A stretch of DNA of 36,300 bases from positions 1-36,300 of the forward strand of contig CAYMIJ010000022.1 in NCBI GenBank assembly GCA_964390465.1, in the 5' to 3' direction. Made by a program: the position numbers and the translations under genes. The stretch is from JADZAI01 sp964390465. Its GTDB lineage: Bacteria > Pseudomonadota > Alphaproteobacteria > Micropepsales > Micropepsaceae. This document shows, one piece after another, positions 1-8,408 of this stretch (the stretch's first letter is position 1; each line of letters opens with the position of its first letter). The notes under the pieces were generated by a model. The model had not been told where the DNA came from and made no database searches. It was given only the letters and a program-made list of their open reading frames with translations.

Positions 1-74
1 CGGCCGTCAACCCGATGATCAAGATCACCAATATCGTCGCGCTGCTGCTGCTCGCCGTTCTGGCGCACCAGTAA
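1..74 (+). CDS. hppA: K+-insensitive or K+-dependent membrane pyrophosphatase, C-terminal end (partial)
   Basis: Only the last 23 codons are present, from a gene that begins before the window; the frame runs from base 3 to the TAA at 72-74. The tail contains NPMIKITNIVALLLL followed by AVLAHQ, a hydrophobic last membrane helix typical of the C-terminus of proton-pumping inorganic pyrophosphatases (HppA). The family couples pyrophosphate hydrolysis to ion pumping across the inner membrane. A strong hairpin terminator follows at 95-128. The identification rests on a short but characteristic tail; the K+-dependence class cannot be judged from this fragment. Confidence 0.8.
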   Translation, partial: AVNPMIKITNIVALLLLAVLAHQ

Positions 75-94
75 GCATCTGCGAAACGCACATG

Positions 95-128
95 AAAGGG
101 CGCGGGGAAACCTGCGCCCTTTTGTTTT
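95..128 (+). terminator. Rho-independent terminator after hppA
   Basis: A perfect 9-bp inverted repeat (AAAGGGCGC at 95-103 and GCGCCCTTT at 114-122, 10-base loop) is followed by a T-rich run (TGTTTT to 128). It sits 20 bases after the hppA stop and separates hppA from kdsA. Confidence 0.85.
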
Positions 129-171
129 GCGCCTGCTTCGCGGCGCGATGTAAACCGTGTATGAGGCGCCT

Positions 172-1011
172 ATGAGCACAGCGCCCAACACCACCATCAC
201 CATTGGCAAACTCAGCATCGGCAATCACCTGCCGCTGACCCTCATTGCCGGGCCATGCGCCATGGAAAGCCGGGACCACGCCTTTGAGATGGCCCATGCG
301 CTCACCGAAATGACTTCCCGGCTCGGCATGGGGCTGATCTACAAATCCTCCTTCGACAAGGCCAACCGCACGTCGGCCAATGCCAGACGCGGCATGGGGC
401 TGGAGCTGGCACTGCCCATCTTCGCCGATCTGAAGGAACGCTTTGGCTGCCCGGTCATCACCGATGTCCACACGGCGGAACAGTGCGCGCCCGCGGCCGA
501 GGTGGTGGACGTTCTCCAGATCCCGGCCTTCCTGTGTCGTCAGACCGATCTGCTGCTCGCCGCCGCCGCAACTGGCAAGGTGGTGAACATCAAGAAGGGC
601 CAGTTTCTCGCGCCATGGGACATGAAGAACGTGCTGGCCAAGGTGACGGAGGCTGGTAACCCGAACGTCATGGCGACCGAGCGCGGCGTGTCGTTCGGTT
701 ACAACACGCTGGTCAGCGACATGCGCGCGCTGCCGATCCTGAAATCATTTGGCGCGCCGGTGGTTTTCGACGCGACACACAGCGTCCAGCAACCGGGCGG
801 GCAGGGCACCGCTTCAGGCGGCGACCGCACCATGGCCCCCATTCTGGCCCGTGCGGCTGTGGCCATAGGGGTGGCGGCGGTCTTCATCGAAACCCATCAG
901 GATCCTGATAATGCGCCCTCTGATGGCCCGAACATGATCCGTCTGGCCGACATGCCGGGCGTGTTAACCGTGCTTCAGGCGTTTGACCGTCTGGCCAAGT
1001 CCGGATTGTAA
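172..1011 (+). CDS. kdsA: 3-deoxy-8-phosphooctulonate synthase (KDO8P synthase)
   Basis: It condenses phosphoenolpyruvate with arabinose-5-phosphate to give KDO-8-phosphate, the precursor of the inner-core LPS sugar KDO. The cytoplasmic protein has 279 residues, the normal KdsA length. Visible motifs are AGPCAMES (residues 26-33), KSSFDKANRTS (58-68), the NIKKGQF segment (about 139-145) and DATHSVQQPGG (200-210). Cys29 in AGPC marks the metal-dependent class II enzyme; the metal-independent E. coli type has Asn there. H203, and probably the E and D of the FIETHQDPDNAPSDGPN segment, would complete the metal site. I chose ATG 172 because GAGG at 163-166 lies 5 bases upstream; an in-frame GTG at 157 is the alternative. 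No CTP:KDO transferase or other kds gene lies next to it. Confidence 0.95.
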   Translation: MSTAPNTTITIGKLSIGNHLPLTLIAGPCAMESRDHAFEMAHALTEMTSRLGMGLIYKSSFDKANRTSANARRGMGLELALPIFADLKERFGCPVITDVHTAEQCAPAAEVVDVLQIPAFLCRQTDLLLAAAATGKVVNIKKGQFLAPWDMKNVLAKVTEAGNPNVMATERGVSFGYNTLVSDMRALPILKSFGAPVVFDATHSVQQPGGQGTASGGDRTMAPILARAAVAIGVAAVFIETHQDPDNAPSDGPNMIRLADMPGVLTVLQAFDRLAKSGL

Positions 1012-1089
1012 TTCGCTGTCAGGCTCGGCATTGTCGGTCGTCCTGAAACCGCCGGGCTTCATCCCTTTTTGAACGAGTATGGCTGCACC

Positions 1090-1908
1090 ATGAAAATAAC
1101 CAGATCCGGATTTTTGCGCAAAGCCATGTTCGCATTGCCGCTGGCAGGGTTGGCCGCCTGTGCGACCACCGAGAAAGTCACGGTTGAAATGCCACCGCCG
1201 CCGCCATCGGCAGTGCTTGATGATTTCAACAATGAACTGGCGAGCGTTGATACCCATCAGATCGAGAACGACGCGCGTTCAGCCGAAGCCGTGCGCCGTC
1301 ATGTGCAGAAGCTGCTCAGCCAGGGCGTGATCGACGAATACGAGCTGTTCATCTACATCAACAAGGCGGCCGAAGGCCCGATGGCCCAGCACGCTTATCT
1401 GTTTGAACGCGAAAGTGGCGAGCTGAAGTTCCTCGACGCGTGGCTGGTTTCAACCGGACGCGAGAAACAGGAAACCTCACCCAAGGGTCTCAGCAAGTTC
1501 ACAGCGACGCCCACAGGCACGTTCATGTTCGACACGGGCGCCTTCCAGCGCCTGCACAAATCCGATGCATGGGAAGCTGACATGCCCTGGGCCATGTTCC
1601 TGCGCACCCGCAATGGCGGCCCGACCAGTGGCATCGCTATGCATGCCGCGCTGGACAAGTATGTTCACAATCTTGGCCAACGCGCTTCGGCAGGCTGTAT
1701 CCGTTTGCTGCCATCGAATGCCGAAAAACTCTACAAGCTGCTGCTGGGCAAATATGCTGGCTCCGCGCGGCGTCTCACGCCCTCAGGTGTGGGGGCTTCG
1801 CTGGGTGGCGGCTCGATCTCAGGCACCAAGGCTCTGGTCATTGTTGAACAGGCCGATGGTCAGGCCATTCTCGACGGCTACGACACCGGCCCGGCGCTGA
1901 CCAACTGA
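1090..1908 (+). CDS. L,D-transpeptidase (YkuD-type) catalytic-domain lipoprotein
   Basis: This is a probable periplasmic cell-wall enzyme that would form or exchange L,D (3-3) peptidoglycan cross-links or attach proteins to peptidoglycan. The N-terminus has basic residues, a hydrophobic stretch and the lipobox LAAC (Cys24), so it is a predicted lipoprotein. A proline-rich linker (PPPPP, about residues 37-42) follows. The catalytic signature lies near the C-terminus: a His in GIAMHAALD, then ASAGCIRL with the likely nucleophile Cys203. The usual SHGC is here SAGC. Length is 272 residues from ATG 1090; an in-frame TTG at 1069 adds seven unlikely residues, and neither has a strong ribosome site. 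The gene ends 7 bases before the MFS gene, so the two are probably co-transcribed. Substrate specificity cannot be assigned. Confidence 0.8.
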   Translation: MKITRSGFLRKAMFALPLAGLAACATTEKVTVEMPPPPPSAVLDDFNNELASVDTHQIENDARSAEAVRRHVQKLLSQGVIDEYELFIYINKAAEGPMAQHAYLFERESGELKFLDAWLVSTGREKQETSPKGLSKFTATPTGTFMFDTGAFQRLHKSDAWEADMPWAMFLRTRNGGPTSGIAMHAALDKYVHNLGQRASAGCIRLLPSNAEKLYKLLLGKYAGSARRLTPSGVGASLGGGSISGTKALVIVEQADGQAILDGYDTGPALTN

Positions 1909-1915
1909 GCGCGCG

Positions 1916-3148
1916 ATGAGCGCTCTGCCTGCGGTGGCGGTTCTGCGCCACCGCAATTTCCGTCTTCTTTGGCTGGCACGGGTCTGTTCCGTACTGGGCA
2001 TGCAGATGCAGTCCGTGGCGATTGCCTGGATTGTCTATGACCGCGCGCGGCAGACCATGGATGTGGGCCAGTCGGTTTTCCTCGTTGGCATGGTTGGTCT
2101 GGTGCAGTTCGTGCCGATCCTCATCCTGTCATTGTTCGCAGGGCAGGCGGCTGACCGCTTTGATCGCAAGACCATCATTCGCTGCTCGATAGCTCTGGAG
2201 GCCGCAAGCGCCTTCATCCTCGCTTGGGTCGCGCTTCAGGATGCGCCGCACATGGAGTTGATCTTTGTGGTGGCCGCACTGTTCGGCGCGGCGCGCAGCT
2301 TCATGGCGCCCGCGCAAGCCTCGCTCCAGCCCACCCTTGTGCCGCGTGCTGAACTGCCGAACGCCATCGCATGGGGGTCGCTCGCATGGCAGGGCAGCTC
2401 CATCGCAGGCCCGGCACTGGGGGGCTACCTCTATGCCGCCAGCGCGTTTGTGCCTTTTGCCGCCGCCGGTGCATTGCTTCTTACTGCCATCGGACTGGTG
2501 ACGTTGATCCAGCCACCGCCCCGGGAAGCTGCCAGTGGCCGCTCGCTCAAGCTCATTGGCGAAGGCTTGCTCTATGTCTTTCGCAACCGAGTGGTTTTGG
2601 GTGCGATCTCGCTCGATCTGTTCGCCGTTTTGCTCGGCGGCGCTGTAGCCTTGCTGCCGGTCTATGCCCGCGACGTGCTGCATATCGGGCCGGATGGGCT
2701 CGGCCATCTGCGCGCCGCACCCGCCATCGGAGCCGTGCTGGTGGCGATGTGGCTCGCCAGCCGGCCCATGCGCCGTCACACCGGTCTGTGGATGTTTGGC
2801 GGGGTCGCCGTCTATGGCGTGGCCACCATCGTCTTTGGCCTGTCGACCAACTTCTGGCTCTCGATGGTGGCACTGATCCTGCTCGGCGCCGGCGACATGC
2901 TTAGCGTCTATGTGCGCTCCAGCCTCATCCAACTTGCAACGCCGGATGAAATGCGCGGACGTGTCTCAGCCGCTTCAAGCATTTTCGTTTCTGCGTCCAA
3001 TGAGCTGGGCGAGTTCAGGGCTGGCGTGATGGGGGCGGCGATCGGCGCGGTTCCCTCCGTGATTGCCGGTGGTGTGGCAGCGGTTGGTGTCGCAGCTTTG
3101 TGGGCGTGGCGCTTTCCAGAACTGCGCCGGGCTGACAGGCTCGGGTGA
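1916..3148 (+). CDS. MFS transporter, MFS_3/EntS-like exporter
   Basis: A 410-residue inner-membrane protein with about 12 hydrophobic segments, starting with LRHRNFRLLWLARVCSVLG, a typical opening of the MFS_3 (EntS-like drug/siderophore exporter) group. The loop after helix 2 carries GQAADRFDRKTIIR (about residues 77-90), the MFS motif A (G-x3-D-R-x-G-R-R/K). It should move a small molecule by proton antiport; the substrate is unknown. The start ATG lies 7 bases after the preceding stop, suggesting co-transcription with the L,D-transpeptidase. There is no siderophore gene nearby, so an enterobactin-like substrate is not supported. Confidence 0.85.
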   Translation: MSALPAVAVLRHRNFRLLWLARVCSVLGMQMQSVAIAWIVYDRARQTMDVGQSVFLVGMVGLVQFVPILILSLFAGQAADRFDRKTIIRCSIALEAASAFILAWVALQDAPHMELIFVVAALFGAARSFMAPAQASLQPTLVPRAELPNAIAWGSLAWQGSSIAGPALGGYLYAASAFVPFAAAGALLLTAIGLVTLIQPPPREAASGRSLKLIGEGLLYVFRNRVVLGAISLDLFAVLLGGAVALLPVYARDVLHIGPDGLGHLRAAPAIGAVLVAMWLASRPMRRHTGLWMFGGVAVYGVATIVFGLSTNFWLSMVALILLGAGDMLSVYVRSSLIQLATPDEMRGRVSAASSIFVSASNELGEFRAGVMGAAIGAVPSVIAGGVAAVGVAALWAWRFPELRRADRLG

Positions 3149-3196
3149 GCATGGCATCAAGTCGAAATCAACGAATCGTAATGCCGGAATCAACAG

Positions 3197-4603
3197 GTGC
3201 TTGATCATTCTTCAGCCGGGAGCGCCCGGCATCCGCAGGACAGCGCGGACTCATCCGATACACAGGGCACGCTACCCCGCATCTCGGTCGTTGGTCTTGG
3301 TAAGCTCGGCTCGCCTCTGGCTGCGGTCTTCGCGCATCGTGGCTTTGATGTCATCGGGCTCGACCTGAATAGCTCATTCGTTGAGGCGCTGAACGCAGGG
3401 CAGGCACCCGTGCCTGAACCCATGCTGCAGGGCCTCATTGACGCCAATCGTGCGCGGCTGCGCGCGACACAGGACTGGAACGAGGCCGTCGACGGCAGTG
3501 ATGTCTCGTTTCTGATCGTCCCAACGCCCAGCGGTGATGACGGGTTTTTCTCGAACGATTATCTCATCAGCGCTCTGCGTTCTCTGGGTGCGGCGATTGC
3601 CCGCAAGTCGAGCTATCATCTGGTGGTCATCACCAGCACCGTGATGCCGGGGGCGACCGGCAGTGTGCTGAAGGATGTTCTGGAACAGGCGTCGGGCCGC
3701 AAGGTCGGGCCGGATATGGGGCTCTGCTATAATCCTGAGTTCATCGCGCTTGGCTCTGTGGTGCGCGACATGCTGCACCCCGACATGATCCTGATCGGGC
3801 AGTCCGATGATAAGGCCGGCGACATGCTTGAGGCGATCTATCGCCAATCGGCCGAAACGAAGCCTGAATATATGCGCATGAACTTCGTGAATGCCGAACT
3901 CGCCAAGCTCTCGGTCAACACCTTCGTGACGACAAAGATTTCCTACGCCAACATGATCGGCGAAATGTGTGACCGCCTGCCGGGCGGTGATGCCGCTGCC
4001 GTCGCCTGGGCCATCGGGGCTGACAGCCGTATCGGTCGCAAATATCTGAAGCCTGCCATTGGCTTTGGCGGCCCCTGTTTCCCGCGTGACAATAAAGCGT
4101 TCGTCGCCCTCGGCCAGAAGCTGGGCGTGAATTGCGATCTCGCCATCGCAACCGACTCCGTCAACACGCACCAGATCGCGCGTATGAGGCAGGCCGTGGG
4201 GGCATTTGCAGCGCGCGGCGCGCGCGTTGCGGTGCTGGGCGCGTCCTACAAACCTTCCACGCCGGTGGTTGAAGAAAGTCAGGGCATCATGCTGGCCAAC
4301 GCATTGGCGGCTGACAGTTTCACAGTCACGCTATGTGATCCGATGGGGCTTCCTGCTGCGCGGCGTCTGTGTGCCGAAGGTGTTTCGTGTTCGGATGATC
4401 TTGAGTCATCCGTGCGCGAGGCCGATGTGGTGATCGTCACGACCCCGTGGGACGAGTTTGCACATCTGCCACGCCCCGTCTTTGTTGAAGGCACCTCTGC
4501 CAAAACGGTGATCGACCCGTGGGGCATACTGTCACAGGCAGCGAGCGACAGCCGTGTCACCTATGTGCGTCTGGGTGGCCTTCTGGCCGGGGCACGCTCA
4601 TGA
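3197..4603 (+). CDS. Nucleotide-sugar dehydrogenase (UDP-glucose/GDP-mannose dehydrogenase family)
   Basis: It should oxidise the C6 hydroxyl of a nucleotide sugar to a carboxylate with two NAD+, giving a uronic-acid donor for glycan synthesis. The N-terminal Rossmann motif is VVGLGKLGSP with a following FDVIGLDLN (about residues 32-55). The catalytic cysteine is Cys294 in GFGGPCFPRDNK, and VAVLGASYKPSTPVVEES marks the C-terminal nucleotide-sugar binding domain. Length is 468 residues, slightly long because of about 27 poorly conserved leading residues. The start is GTG 3197, with GGA about 10 bases upstream; no better in-frame start exists before the Rossmann strand. It overlaps the next methyltransferase by ATGA (4600-4603), so the two are translated together. 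Whether the sugar is UDP- or GDP-linked cannot be read from the sequence. Confidence 0.9.
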   Translation: MLDHSSAGSARHPQDSADSSDTQGTLPRISVVGLGKLGSPLAAVFAHRGFDVIGLDLNSSFVEALNAGQAPVPEPMLQGLIDANRARLRATQDWNEAVDGSDVSFLIVPTPSGDDGFFSNDYLISALRSLGAAIARKSSYHLVVITSTVMPGATGSVLKDVLEQASGRKVGPDMGLCYNPEFIALGSVVRDMLHPDMILIGQSDDKAGDMLEAIYRQSAETKPEYMRMNFVNAELAKLSVNTFVTTKISYANMIGEMCDRLPGGDAAAVAWAIGADSRIGRKYLKPAIGFGGPCFPRDNKAFVALGQKLGVNCDLAIATDSVNTHQIARMRQAVGAFAARGARVAVLGASYKPSTPVVEESQGIMLANALAADSFTVTLCDPMGLPAARRLCAEGVSCSDDLESSVREADVVIVTTPWDEFAHLPRPVFVEGTSAKTVIDPWGILSQAASDSRVTYVRLGGLLAGARS

Positions 4604-5385
4604 GCCAGAGCGCACCCTCCATCGACGATGTGGCTTCCTATTGGAACCGACGCCCGTGCAATATCCGACACTCTCAAAAGGAAGTCGGCACGCCCGCCTA
4701 TTTCGACGAGGTGGAAACGCGCAAGTATTTCGTTGAGCCGCATATTCCGGGCTTTGCCGATTTCGCCCGCTGGAAGGGCAAGCGTGTGCTTGAGATCGGT
4801 TGTGGTATCGGCACAGATGCGGTGAACTTCGCCCGTGCGGGAGCGGACTACACAGGCTTTGAGCTTTCGGAAGAGAGCCTGAAGGTCGCGCAGAAACGCT
4901 TTGAGGTCTTTGGCCTCACCGGCGCTTTCTATTCTGGCAACGCCGAAGAAGCCGACCGCCTCGTGCCATCACGCGGCTTCGATCTGATCTATTCCTTCGG
5001 CGTCATCCATCACTCGCCGCAGCCGCGCCGCATCATTGAAGCAGCCCGTAAACTGATCGCGCCGGGCGGTGAGCTGCGGATCATGCTCTATGCCAGGAAC
5101 TCGTGGAAAGACATCATGATCGGTGCGGGGCTCGACCAGCCCGAGGCGCAAAGCGGTTGCCCGATCGCCTTCACCTATACCCCGAACGAAGTGCACGATC
5201 TGCTGGATGGTCAGTTCAAAGCCACCTCGATCTCGAACGATCACATCTTTCCTTATGTGATCGAGAAATACGTCCAGTACGAGTACGAGGTGCAGCCCTG
5301 GTTCAAGGCCATGCCCGAAGGCATGTTCCGGGCTCTTGAGAAGACCCTCGGCTGGCATCTGCTCATCAAGGCAGTGCCGGTTTAA
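4600..5385 (+). CDS. Class I SAM-dependent methyltransferase
   Basis: A 261-residue cytoplasmic methyltransferase with the SAM-binding motif VLEIGCGIGTDAVNF (about residues 64-78), the acidic strand end YTGFELSEES, and a motif IV/post segment FDLIYSFGVIHHSPQPRR. The N-terminus contains YWNRRPCNIRHS, which defines a particular subgroup often found in polysaccharide or glycolipid loci. The start ATG 4600 overlaps the stop of the nucleotide-sugar dehydrogenase (ATGA), so a methylated sugar or sugar-lipid product of the same pathway is a reasonable inference. The methyl acceptor is unknown. The last hundred residues carry aromatic-rich segments (YVIEKYVQYEYEVQPWF) that may form a substrate lid. 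Confidence 0.85.
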   Translation: MSQSAPSIDDVASYWNRRPCNIRHSQKEVGTPAYFDEVETRKYFVEPHIPGFADFARWKGKRVLEIGCGIGTDAVNFARAGADYTGFELSEESLKVAQKRFEVFGLTGAFYSGNAEEADRLVPSRGFDLIYSFGVIHHSPQPRRIIEAARKLIAPGGELRIMLYARNSWKDIMIGAGLDQPEAQSGCPIAFTYTPNEVHDLLDGQFKATSISNDHIFPYVIEKYVQYEYEVQPWFKAMPEGMFRALEKTLGWHLLIKAVPV

Positions 5386-5532
5386 CCCGGTTTCTGCGCG
5401 ATGTTCACCATATGTCGCAGATGACGGCCCCTCATCTACCAATTCCGCTGCCGGTGCTGTATGACACCCCCAAGAACAATACGGTCAGGCAGTCCCATGA
5501 CTGGCACACCGTGCAGGGGGCACGGACCATAG

Positions 5533-6684
5533 ATGACAGCAATCGCGCGAAAGGCGCCGCGCACGCTCGTGCTTGAGTGGCTTTCACATGCTTTGTCGTT
5601 CTGGGCGGAGGCCGGTGTGGATCCGCGTCATGGCGGATTCTACGAAGCCCTGCAGCCCAACGGTGCCCCGGTGCTCGCGGCAGACCGCCGCGTCCGGGTG
5701 CAGGCCCGCCAGATTTACGTCTTCTCGCGGGCCTATTGCCTCGGCTTTGCGCCGCATGGTCGTCAGGTGGCGGCGGAAGGCTTTGCCTGGCTGCTGGACC
5801 GCGCCTTGTCGCCCGATGGTCAGCCAGGCTTTGTGCATCTGCTGACCCCTGAGGGCGACGTCAAAAACCCTCTGCGCGACACCTATGATCACGCCTTCAT
5901 CCTGCTGGCGCTGGCCTGGCTGGCGCGCGCCACCAGCAACGATACGTTGGTGATGCAGACTCTGGAACAGACCTGGGATTTCGTCAGCAACCGGCTTGAA
6001 CTGGCCGATGGCTCGCTGATCGAAGGCCTGCCAGCGCATCACGTGCGGCGACAGAACCCGCATATGCACATGTTCGAGGCATGTCTGGCGCTGCATGAAA
6101 CGATGGGGCAGCCTTACGCGCTGCGCCGCGCCGGCGAGTTGCTGGCGCTCATGCAGAACCGTTTCATCTGCCCGCAAACCTCGGCGCTCTTCGAACAGTT
6201 CGATGCAGACCTGAAGCCGCTGGGCAGTGCGGCTGATGCCGTCATCGAGCCAGGGCACATGGCTGAATGGGTCTGGCTGATGCGCGCTTATGAGCGCATG
6301 TCAGGCCACAAGACCGGCACCCTGCCATCTGCCTTTGCTGATTTTGCGGAAGGCACGGCCTGCCCGCATACCGGTCTCATCCCGGATGGCTGTGACTTCA
6401 ACGGCCGCATGGTCAGTTCCACCTTCCGCTATTGGCCGCAGACCGAACGGGTCAAGGCCTGGGTCGCCGAAAGCGAAGCCGGGCGACCCGACGCACCCGC
6501 GAAAGCGGCTCATGCGCTGAACCGGCTGCTGACATCCTATCGCGCCGGGCCGCATGGCGCGCAGTGGCACGACCGCATGGACACCAACGGCGTGCCTGTC
6601 GCCGACGCCACCCCGGCCAGCGGGCTTTATCACTTCTTCGATGCGCTGACCGAGTATCAGCGCGTTCTGGGCGCTGAGGCATAA
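5533..6684 (+). CDS. AGE family sugar epimerase/isomerase (N-acylglucosamine 2-epimerase-like)
   Basis: A 383-residue protein expected to fold as an (alpha/alpha)6 barrel. The family includes N-acylglucosamine 2-epimerase, mannose isomerase, cellobiose epimerase and sulfoquinovose isomerase. Visible family signatures are PRHGGFYEALQ near residue 36, TYDHAFILLALAWLARA (about 120), RQNPHMHMFEACLALHE (about 174-190) with the catalytic-region histidines, and EPGHMAEWVWLM (about 240). An in-frame TAG directly precedes ATG 5533, so the start cannot be further upstream; a GGGGG run lies about 12 bases upstream. It follows the dehydrogenase-methyltransferase pair by 147 bases on the same strand, consistent with sugar-precursor supply. 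The exact substrate cannot be assigned. Confidence 0.85.
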   Translation: MTAIARKAPRTLVLEWLSHALSFWAEAGVDPRHGGFYEALQPNGAPVLAADRRVRVQARQIYVFSRAYCLGFAPHGRQVAAEGFAWLLDRALSPDGQPGFVHLLTPEGDVKNPLRDTYDHAFILLALAWLARATSNDTLVMQTLEQTWDFVSNRLELADGSLIEGLPAHHVRRQNPHMHMFEACLALHETMGQPYALRRAGELLALMQNRFICPQTSALFEQFDADLKPLGSAADAVIEPGHMAEWVWLMRAYERMSGHKTGTLPSAFADFAEGTACPHTGLIPDGCDFNGRMVSSTFRYWPQTERVKAWVAESEAGRPDAPAKAAHALNRLLTSYRAGPHGAQWHDRMDTNGVPVADATPASGLYHFFDALTEYQRVLGAEA

Positions 6685-6688
6685 GGCC

Positions 6689-7474
6689 TCAAGGCGGGAA
6701 GCGCACACCGCGCCAGGCCATCATCCTGCCGGCCATCAGTTCCCACACCTTGCGCGGATAGCGTGTCAGCACCAGAGGCAGACTGCTGGAAAGCCCGTTG
6801 GCACGGCAGGCGCGCACGATTTCGCCTGATGAAATATGGCTGGCCCTCAGATTGCGCGTGGATATGCCGCCGAGCAGCATGAGCACGGCAATGCCCCTCA
6901 CGTAACAGGTGCGAAGGTCAGCGCGCTGCAACAGGCGCACAAACAGATCAAAATCCGAGCCGATCCGATACCCGGTATTGAAGCCACCCAATTCCTTCAG
7001 AAAAGGCGTGCGCACATAAAGCGAAGGGTGTGGCGGCATGAAACCCCGGCGTAGCGCCATCACGGGATTCGTCCGCCCACGGATCAACCGGGCAGGGCGG
7101 CCCGCCGCGTCGATCTGAAGCACATCGCCATACACAGCGTCAGCTTCCATGCGCGCCGCAGCGTGCATCAGCCCAGCAAGCACGTGTTGATTGGCAAAAG
7201 CATCGTCGGCGTTGAGAAAACCTGTGTAATCACCCGTGGTCAGGGCCAGCCCTTTGTTCATCGCGTGATAAAGGCCGCCATCATTTTCTGAAACCACATG
7301 AGCCAAACCGTCAGCATGGCGGCGCAGAATCTCGGCGGTTCCATCCGTGGAAGCGCCGTCGATGATGATGTGCTCGACCCGCACACCCGTTTGCGCGCGC
7401 ACCGAAAGGATCGTTCGTTCCAGTGTGGCGGCCGCGTTCCGGCAAACGGTGACGACCGACACCGTGGCGGTCAT
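6689..7474 (-). CDS. Glycosyltransferase family 2 (GT-A fold)
   Basis: A 261-residue inverting glycosyltransferase. The N-terminus VSVVTVCRNAAATLERTI is the GT2 start, followed by IIIDGASTDGT (the donor-binding strand with Asp) and the DxD-type motif in GFLNADDAF (about residues 85-93). Then come YGDVLQ and IGSDFDLFVRL, which resembles the ED/D-Lx-LR catalytic-base region. It resembles the short colanic-acid/WcaE-type GT2 enzymes. It starts at ATG 7474, overlapping the stop of the acyltransferase upstream by 4 bases (7471-7474), so the two are translationally coupled. It converges with the AGE gene, 4 bases apart. Donor and acceptor sugars are unknown. Confidence 0.88.
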   Translation of the reverse strand: MTATVSVVTVCRNAAATLERTILSVRAQTGVRVEHIIIDGASTDGTAEILRRHADGLAHVVSENDGGLYHAMNKGLALTTGDYTGFLNADDAFANQHVLAGLMHAAARMEADAVYGDVLQIDAAGRPARLIRGRTNPVMALRRGFMPPHPSLYVRTPFLKELGGFNTGYRIGSDFDLFVRLLQRADLRTCYVRGIAVLMLLGGISTRNLRASHISSGEIVRACRANGLSSSLPLVLTRYPRKVWELMAGRMMAWRGVRFPP

Positions 7475-8340
7475 TCGGTGATGCCCCCCAGCGCATGCAC
7501 GCGCTGGCGCAGCATCGCCATGATCGCGTGCTTGTCGTTGATGGCGCTGATATCAGAATAAGGAATGGTCTCGCCGATGATGACGGGCAGGGGCGTGTCG
7601 ATGCGCCGATGCACCTCGCGGAAGATCAGCGCGAGCCGCAATGTCGCGCTGAACTGGCTGACAATCTGGAACAGGCGGCTGTTCTGGCCGGGAAAGAACA
7701 CGGGCAGAACCGGGGCCTTGCCCTGAAGGATCAGCTTGGCGGTCAGCGGTTTCCATTCCGCGTCCACTGCGCGCCGGGCAAAGGCTGATGGTGTGGTTGA
7801 AACGCCGCCAGCGGGGAACACCACCAGCGCGCCCCCATTCTGCAAAAAGCGTTTGGCCTCGGCGCGGGTTTCCAGATTGGTCTTCAGTGCTTCCGGCGTT
7901 TCGGTGAAATCAACGGGCAGCAGCCATTCGTGGATTTCAGGCACGCGGTAAAGCGCGCTGTTGGTCAGAATGCGAAAGTCGCGCCTCAGCTTCAGCATCA
8001 GGTGGCAGATGACGATGCCATCCAGAACGCCATAGGGATGGTTGGCAATCACCACCAGCGGGCCGGTGCGCGGTGCCGCCAGCAGTTTGGCTTCGTCATA
8101 GTCCAGTTTCAGGCCCAGTTTCTGAACGCCCGAGGTAAAGAACGTGTCGTCGTGAAGGCCGCGCCCCCGCTCGTCCTGAAACGACTGATACATCCCTTTC
8201 AGGCGCGGCTGACCGCTGACCCGTTCAATGGCGCGGATCAGCACCTTGCGTGCCGCTGAATCGGTCGGCGCGGCATAGGTGAAAGTTTCAAGCTCAGTCG
8301 AACGCGCCAAGGACGGGGTATCTTTCAGCGTGGAAGCCAA
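7471..8340 (-). CDS. Lysophospholipid acyltransferase-like (PlsC/OlsA-type) acyltransferase
   Basis: A 289-residue acyltransferase. The catalytic motif is NHPYGVLDG (His101, Asp107), the NHPxGxxDG variant seen in the hemolysin/OlsA-like branch instead of the classical HX4D. The second conserved block is VVFPAGGVSTTP (about residues 170-181), the counterpart of the FPEG block. It should transfer an acyl chain from acyl-ACP or acyl-CoA to a lipid or glycolipid hydroxyl at the inner-membrane face. The start is TTG at 8340: an in-frame stop lies a few codons upstream and no ATG occurs before residue 50. It is the first gene of a minus-strand pair with the GT2 gene, which suggests acylation of a glycosylated lipid. 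Start confidence is moderate. Confidence 0.82.
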   Translation of the reverse strand: MASTLKDTPSLARSTELETFTYAAPTDSAARKVLIRAIERVSGQPRLKGMYQSFQDERGRGLHDDTFFTSGVQKLGLKLDYDEAKLLAAPRTGPLVVIANHPYGVLDGIVICHLMLKLRRDFRILTNSALYRVPEIHEWLLPVDFTETPEALKTNLETRAEAKRFLQNGGALVVFPAGGVSTTPSAFARRAVDAEWKPLTAKLILQGKAPVLPVFFPGQNSRLFQIVSQFSATLRLALIFREVHRRIDTPLPVIIGETIPYSDISAINDKHAIMAMLRQRVHALGGITE

Positions 8341-8408
8341 TGATGGAATCTCGCTCCGTATCGGTTAATAAGCGGCAAGCAACGATTTCAAAAGTGGCGC
8401 GGAAAAGC

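Noticed and set aside
25..471. Minus-strand open frame opposite kdsA (148 codons)
   Set aside because: It overlaps hppA, the terminator and kdsA, has no family pattern and mirrors the codon bias of the real genes.
2129..2932. Long minus-strand frame (267 codons) inside the MFS gene
   Set aside because: The sequence is rich in His, Gln, Arg and Gly with no fold or motif; it is an antisense shadow of the transporter.
3374..4171. Long minus-strand frame (265 codons) opposite the nucleotide-sugar dehydrogenase
   Set aside because: It lies fully within a gene with complete catalytic motifs and has no recognisable family.
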